Shown: in pieces, positions 62,398 to 64,000 of the stretch
Numbering within the stretch: the stretch's first letter is position 1
Layout of the letters: every line of letters starts with the position of its first letter
NCBI GenBank assembly: GCA_033725935.1
Contig: MU867087.1
Span: forward strand, 62,001 to 126,000
From: Cladorrhinum sp. PSN259
Lineage: Eukaryota; Ascomycota; Sordariomycetes; Sordariales; Podosporaceae
DNA length: 64,000 nt
Direction: 5' to 3'
Program-made: the position numbers and the translations under genes
Notes under the pieces: generated by a model
The model's input: the letters and a program-made list of their open reading frames with translations, nothing else
Database searches by the model: none
Told to the model about the DNA's origin: nothing

Positions 62398-63782
62398 TTT
62401 TTAAAAAGGGGTTTGTCCGTCGTCGTCGATTGGGAACATCAAAACTGCTATGACAAAGACTCAAAAAAAGATGCAAGACGATGAGTAAGTACATACCCGA
62501 GAAGTCAAATTAACAATGAACAGGTGTCGTTGAGCCTCATGGATGCCGGGTAAACTCACCTTACCCAGGTAACACATAAACATTAGCCTGTGGCTTGATC
62601 CCGCCCACGACACTTTGTCATATTCACCAGGAACAACAAATGGGCCACACACAACAAACATCACTCTCATCATCACATCAGAAAACCAAATTGTCAGGAT
62701 TAGAAAAAAGGCTCAATTCATCCCATTCCGATGTCGCATTCACATGTTGCTTTTTTATCTTCCTCCCCATCCACCAATCATCATCAATGCTATCATGCCA
62801 TGCACAACAAAGCCAAAAACGCCCAAAAGCAAAAAGCAGCAGAACGCACACTGTATGCAATCCACGAACCCTCTCACCATGACCAACCACCCATCCGATG
62901 ATTCAATCCCAACAAAAGACAAAAAAACAGGAATCCAGATACCCTTCTCCTCCTCCCCTCCCTCCTTCCTTTCCTCAGTTATCCATCCTTCAGAAACGCA
63001 TTTTCTAGCGATCTGTACACGCCACCACAACCCTACCGCAGCAACCCAGCAGTATAAAAAAAAAAAAGATTATACCCTAGAAAAAAAAAGGTTGACCCAT
63101 AAGCAGCAGCAAAACAGAAAAATAATCTGTACAAAAGCGCCTGCTTTCCTAGGTAGACAGAACAGAATAACGAATAAAACAAGCCTCCCAAAACAAGAAA
63201 AAGAACAGACTTGGATATCCTTGCGTAATTTTGTAAGCCAGAAGTGAAAAAAAGGAGTACCCATCGCGTATGCCTTGAGGCCTTTTTTTTGTGTTCCGGA
63301 ACCAAGACAATAACAAAAACAGTTCGTTCCTCCAAAATCCCTTGTCTTCTCCAGTTGGCTTTTCCAGTCGGCAATGCGTTCGAGTTGAAGCTGAGGGTTT
63401 ATGATAAGCAAAAGGCGTGAGCCGCTATTGTTTTCCAGACAATGATCTTTTTCCTGCGGCTTTCCATTGTCGTTGTGTGTGTCCAGTGGTAGAATATCCA
63501 GCAACCCAGGCGAAAACAAACAATAGAGTAAAAAAAAAAAGAGATTCCCGATCATGAGAAGCCCCGAATAAAAAGAAAGAACGAGTCCCTGTCCTCATTA
63601 TGGCGTAAAATGGCAAAAGTCAAAAACAAAAACAGTTATGCAAATAGGGGTATCATAAAGAAAGTGAGTAAAGGGGTGCTGGCTGGTGCTCGGTAAAATA
63701 TTTAGGACAGACCTGTCGATGAGGTCTTACAGATGATAAAGATGTGAGAATGTTTTGCTGTTTGGGAAAGGTGATGAGACGG
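62398..63782. other. Intergenic, A-rich, no gene recognised
   Basis: About 1.4 kb with several A runs. It contains the prolyl hydroxylase promoter and the 3' flank of the partial gene at the window end. Short open frames have no motif support. Confidence 0.5.
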
Positions 63783-64000
63783 CTATACAGGCGCTGACAA
63801 CCCGTGACTGGTGCTGCTGTTACCCCTCATCCACCCGAACATGCCGCTGCCACCGCCGACGGCACTCTGAGGTGCTTCAAGAGGAGTGCGTAATTGTTGC
63901 ACCTCTCTTGGCTCAAGCAGCAAGCTCTTGCGATAATGAGTGGCCTGAGTGTTTGCGCCGGCCTTGTCCTTCTCGCGGACACGCTCGATTTGTGCGTTGA
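63783..64000 (-). CDS. C-terminal fragment of an unidentified protein (runs off the window)
   Basis: Open on the minus strand from the window edge to TAG at 63783-63785, giving 71 complete codons plus a partial codon at the edge. The sequence NAQIERVREKDKAGANTQAT is highly helical and charged. HYRKSLLLEPREVQQLRTPL follows, then a Gly-rich GGGSGMFGWMRGN and the end SAPV. Codon usage and composition look like real coding sequence, unlike the plus-strand frame opposite, which is rich in Cys and Arg. I do not recognise the protein. A coiled-coil or trafficking protein is conceivable. Confidence 0.65.
   Translation of the reverse strand, partial: NAQIERVREKDKAGANTQATHYRKSLLLEPREVQQLRTPLEAPQSAVGGGSGMFGWMRGNSSTSHGLSAPV

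Overview
The window is nuclear DNA of a filamentous ascomycete. Its gene content and family resemblances fit Sordariomycetes best, perhaps Sordariales. The evidence is short GT-AG introns of about 47-100 nt with CTAAC/CTGAC-like branch sites, cytosolic ribosomal protein genes with introns, tRNA genes with introns, an HDEL-ended ER chaperone, and low-complexity Gln/Pro/Ser-rich proteins. Gene models were built by hand from reading frames, splice signals and remembered family motifs; no database search was possible.

Layout. 1-1.8 kb: no gene seen. 1.8-5.0 kb: divergent RPS25 (-) and RPS5 (+) sharing a 300-nt promoter, then a GNAT acetyltransferase (-). 5.5-6.2 kb: relic of a short-chain dehydrogenase. 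6.6-17 kb: three long minus-strand genes, namely a low-complexity protein, a 1272-aa protein with a degenerate PARP6/8-like C-terminus, and a Leu-Pro-repeat/coiled-coil protein. 17.7-20.5 kb: an intact HSPA12-like Hsp70 ATPase (+). 21.4-29.5 kb: an unknown 300-aa protein, a DBP6-type DEAD-box helicase and an LHS1/GRP170-type ER chaperone, all +. 31.7-33.1 kb: a secreted aspartyl protease. 34.4-38.4 kb: a small coiled-coil protein (-), an intron-containing initiator tRNA-Met and a cytochrome P450 with a GC-AG intron (-). 38.9 kb: a 5S rRNA-derived fragment. 39.8-45.7 kb: a divergent kinase-like gene (-) and a Brd8/Bdc1-type bromodomain protein (+). 46.6-50.7 kb: two adjacent decayed genes (an HSPA12-like Hsp70 and an RBR ubiquitin ligase). 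51-53 kb: a histidine phosphatase with a C-terminal PIP-box-like motif, convergent with an alkyltransferase-like (ATL) DNA-repair protein. 53.6 kb: tRNA-Ala(CGC) with an intron.

54-60 kb is the most novel part: three co-oriented paralogous genes for small two-finger C2H2 proteins (128, 160 and 199 aa). They share a phase-2 intron just before the fingers and a PSEK inter-finger linker. Two have an identical-arm palindrome, CCGCCTC-N5-GAGGCGG, about 110 nt upstream of the start codon, and the third has a half-site there. A 120-bp higher-order minisatellite and a long inverted repeat lie between the second and third. 61-62.4 kb holds a membrane-anchored prolyl 4-hydroxylase. The last 220 bases hold the C-terminus of an unidentified minus-strand protein.

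Most genes here look like an ordinary, unclustered housekeeping neighbourhood (ribosome, ribosome assembly, ER folding, chromatin). It is interrupted by decaying genes and by the zinc-finger array.
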